From G963665215 sp963665215 (GTDB lineage Bacteria; Chloroflexota; Dehalococcoidia; Lucifugimonadales; CAUZJF01), in NCBI GenBank assembly GCA_963665215.2, contig CAXXWW010000010.1, forward strand, positions 1 through 7,678: DNA of 7,678 nucleotides. Reading direction: 5' to 3'. A model generated the notes under the pieces. The model did not search any database. It was given only the letters and a program-made list of their open reading frames with translations, and had not been told where the DNA came from. Below, in pieces: positions 6,371 through 7,678 of this stretch. Position 1 is the stretch's first letter. Each line of letters opens with the position of its first letter. The position numbers were made by a program, and so were the translations under genes.

Positions 6371-6413
6371 ACTCTCCGTATCGAGCCTCAGTTCGATTTA
6401 CCAGGCTACGTAA
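6371..6413 (+). pseudogene. Displaced 3' end of the HEPN-domain gene
   Basis: Joined to 4662 with the IS and one CTTAG removed, this reads RLSVSSLSSIYQAT and then TAA (6411-6413). It supplies the last 14 residues of the HEPN protein. Because it is separated from its start by 1.7 kb of IS, it is no longer translated as part of that protein. Confidence 0.6.
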
Positions 6414-6422
6414 GGTTGGCTG

Positions 6423-6581
6423 ATGAGGGGTGATCAAGACGTGTTGAGAAGAATCGTTGAATTGCCGTTGTTTTGGGCCACCATGGGCCGACGGATAATT
6501 CAATTGGACCTTGCGCAATCCCAAATGGCGGGTGGATTGGAAGTGGAGTTCTTTCGAAACCCCGCGGACATCACTGAATAG
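6423..6581 (+). CDS. Possible small gene directly after the HEPN gene (52 aa, unknown)
   Basis: ATG 6423 has AAGG (part of TAAGG, overlapping the HEPN stop) seven bases upstream. It opens a 53-codon frame including the stop, and it starts nine bases after the HEPN stop, an operon-like spacing. The product begins MRGDQDVLRRIVELPLFWAT and ends FFRNPADITE. It is basic in the middle, with a short hydrophobic patch, and has no recognisable domain. The sequence is less GC-rich than uvrD, like the HEPN gene. A partner of the HEPN protein (antitoxin or regulator) would fit the position, but this is a guess. The frame may also be chance. IS copy 2 now separates it from the HEPN promoter. The 121 bases that follow (6582-6702) show nothing clear except the ribosome-binding site of the next gene. 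Confidence 0.35.
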   Translation: MRGDQDVLRRIVELPLFWATMGRRIIQLDLAQSQMAGGLEVEFFRNPADITE

Positions 6582-6702
6582 CGAAAGCGAAGCGGCTAGG
6601 TCCGCATCTAGAAGCACCATCTGAGGAAGACGTACACTTAGAGTTCGGCGTGACCAGTTCTTAGATGCTGCACTCGCAAATCTACCGCACAGGAGTCAGC
6701 CG

Positions 6703-7184
6703 ATGTCCCAGCGCTCGGTCATAACCCAGGATATGCGGGACGCCATCGGCGTGGACTCCGAGCCCGCGACTCACGTCGTCGAGATTGGGGCGATAAAAAA
6801 GTTCGCCGAAGCCATCGGAGACTCGAACCCAATCTACTCCGATGAGCGTGCCGCGCTTAAGACGCGCTACGCAGGCCTTATCGCCCCGCCAACGTTCCTG
6901 CGGTCGCTCCACCCGGCCCCCCGAGGGTGGCGCTCCGAGTCCCCTACCCTGACTTGCTGGACGGCGGCAGCGAGTGGGAGTATCTCGGCCCACCAGTGCG
7001 GCCCGGCGACAGGATCACGGTAACCTCTCGAATCGTGGACCTGAGAGAGCGGACCGGCCGGCTGGGCGCCATGCTGTTCAAAGTCCTGGAAACGAGGTAT
7101 ACGGACCAGACCGGCGCGGCAGTCGCGCTGGAGCGCAACACCATCATCCACTATCAGTCCTCCAAGGAGGAGGCTCCACCCTAG
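6703..7184 (+). pseudogene. FAS1-like / MaoC N-terminal-type dehydratase, one frame break (about 160 aa)
   Basis: A hot-dog fold protein of the FAS1-like dehydratase region (MaoC_dehydrat_N), usually the non-catalytic partner of a MaoC hydratase acting on acyl-CoA or acyl-ACP. The start ATG 6703 has AGGAG seven bases upstream. The N-terminal part contains IKKFAEAIGDSNPIYSD followed by YAGLIAPPTFLRSL, typical of the family. At the position of the hydratase D-x4-H motif it reads DSNPIY, so the catalytic His is replaced by Tyr. The frame breaks at the CCCCCC run 6917-6922. Adding one C continues it as PRVALRVPYPDLLDGGSEWEY and on through RPGDRITVTSRIVDL to the stop at 7182-7184. Both halves match the family well, and no stop codon is seen apart from those caused by the shift. 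The next gene (7291) encodes the likely catalytic partner. Confidence 0.75.
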
Positions 7185-7290
7185 CCTTCCACTGCGCTGA
7201 GAAGAGCAAGCCTCCTCCCCCTTGACATGAGAGGTTGGCGAGGGTGGGTCTGCGAAATCGCCCAACATAGAATCGACAGGCGAGAATACC

Positions 7291-7678
7291 ATGTCGGAAC
7301 AGCTCCACTACGAGGATGTCCACGAGGGCACACCCCTCCCAACGCTGGAGAAGACGCCCACCACCCGCCAGCTGGTGATGTACGCCGGCGCCTCGGGGGA
7401 CTTCTACGAAATCCATTACGATTCAGGACTTCGCGCGCGCGGCAGGCCTCCCAAGCGTTATCGTCCATGGGGCCCTGAAAAGCGCCTTCTTGGGGCAGCT
7501 GGTCACGGACTGGATTGGGGAGCACGGCACCCTTAAGAGGCTGAGCGTTGAGTACCGGGGATGGACGTGCACGGCAGCCCAATCCACTGCAAGGGCGTAG
7601 TGACAAGGAAGTGGGTGGAGGAAGGCGAGCACCTGGTCGAGTGCACATCTGGACGGAGAAGAGCGACGGCGAGAGGAC
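7291..7678 (+). pseudogene. MaoC-family (R)-hydratase/dehydratase, three frame breaks, cut by window end
   Basis: The start is ATG 7291, with only a weak ribosome-binding site (GAG six bases upstream). Residues include TRQLVMYAGASGDFYEIHYD, with the D-x4-H hydratase motif (DFYEIH) intact. This family adds or removes water across the 2,3-double bond of acyl-CoA or acyl-ACP. The frame then shifts three times. One extra T at 7422-7423 is followed by QDFARAAGLPSVIVHGALKS. One missing base in the GGGG run at 7557-7560 is followed by MDVHGSPIHCKGVVTRKWVE. One missing base at 7644/7645 is followed by IWTEKSDGER. Each segment matches the family in order, so the underlying gene is clear. It follows the FAS1-like gene after 106 bases, the usual paired arrangement for a two-subunit hydratase. 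The physiological substrate cannot be told from sequence. Confidence 0.75.

Noticed and set aside
6291..6620. 109-codon minus-strand open frame across the right IS end
   Set aside because: It crosses the IS boundary and target duplication, so it cannot be an original gene, and no supporting motif is seen.
7222..7227. TTGACA as a -35 box for the second MaoC gene
   Set aside because: No -10 hexamer is found 16-18 bp downstream. The nearest TAGAAT (7268-7273) is 40 bp away.
1..7678. tRNA, rRNA, CRISPR array, riboswitch or replication origin
   Set aside because: No spaced direct repeats, cloverleaf pattern or rRNA-like sequence was recognised on either strand. Only IS-related repeats were found.

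Overview
The window is a GC-rich bacterial chromosome segment. It carries one intact housekeeping gene, a UvrD/PcrA-type DNA helicase, and two copies of an IS1380-family insertion sequence. Each copy has landed inside another gene. The right edge holds a pair of MaoC-type (hot-dog fold) dehydratase genes with broken frames. The helicase N-terminus and the tandem FAS1-like/MaoC dehydratase pair suggest a Chloroflexota (Dehalococcoidia/SAR202-like) genome or a metagenome-derived relative. That assignment is an inference from family resemblance, not a proof.

Layout. Positions 1-1254: a minus-strand gene of unknown function is cut after about 32 codons by IS copy 1 (19-1158, TTTAA target duplication). 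This copy has lost 579 bp of its transposase in frame, including both catalytic Asp residues. Positions 1255-1402: a divergent promoter region. Positions 1403-3703: the UvrD/PcrA helicase. Positions 3815-4662: a lower-GC gene for an Apea-like HEPN-domain protein, cut 14 codons before its end by IS copy 2 (4663-6365, CTTAG target duplication). Its last codons resume at 6371-6413. A possible 52-codon gene (6423-6581) starts 9 nt after the original HEPN stop. Positions 6703-7184 and 7291-7678 (open at the window edge): FAS1-like dehydratase and MaoC dehydratase, carrying one and three apparent single-base indels respectively.

How things fit together. The two IS copies lie in the same orientation on either side of uvrD and the HEPN gene. 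Each has its own target duplication, so they are independent insertions and not one composite transposon. Removing each IS plus one target copy restores a continuous reading frame in both interrupted genes, which is strong internal support for the IS boundaries. Both copies share an extended -10 promoter placed between the arms of an inverted repeat that covers the transposase ribosome-binding site. This is the arrangement expected if readthrough transcripts from outside fold and block transposase translation. Both copies also share a 62-nt non-coding block that is identical although the rest of the elements has diverged.

Five probable single-base frame breaks cluster in the last 1.6 kb, three of them in C or G runs, while the 2.3-kb helicase gene has none. 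They may be sequencing errors or early gene decay. The sequence alone cannot decide.
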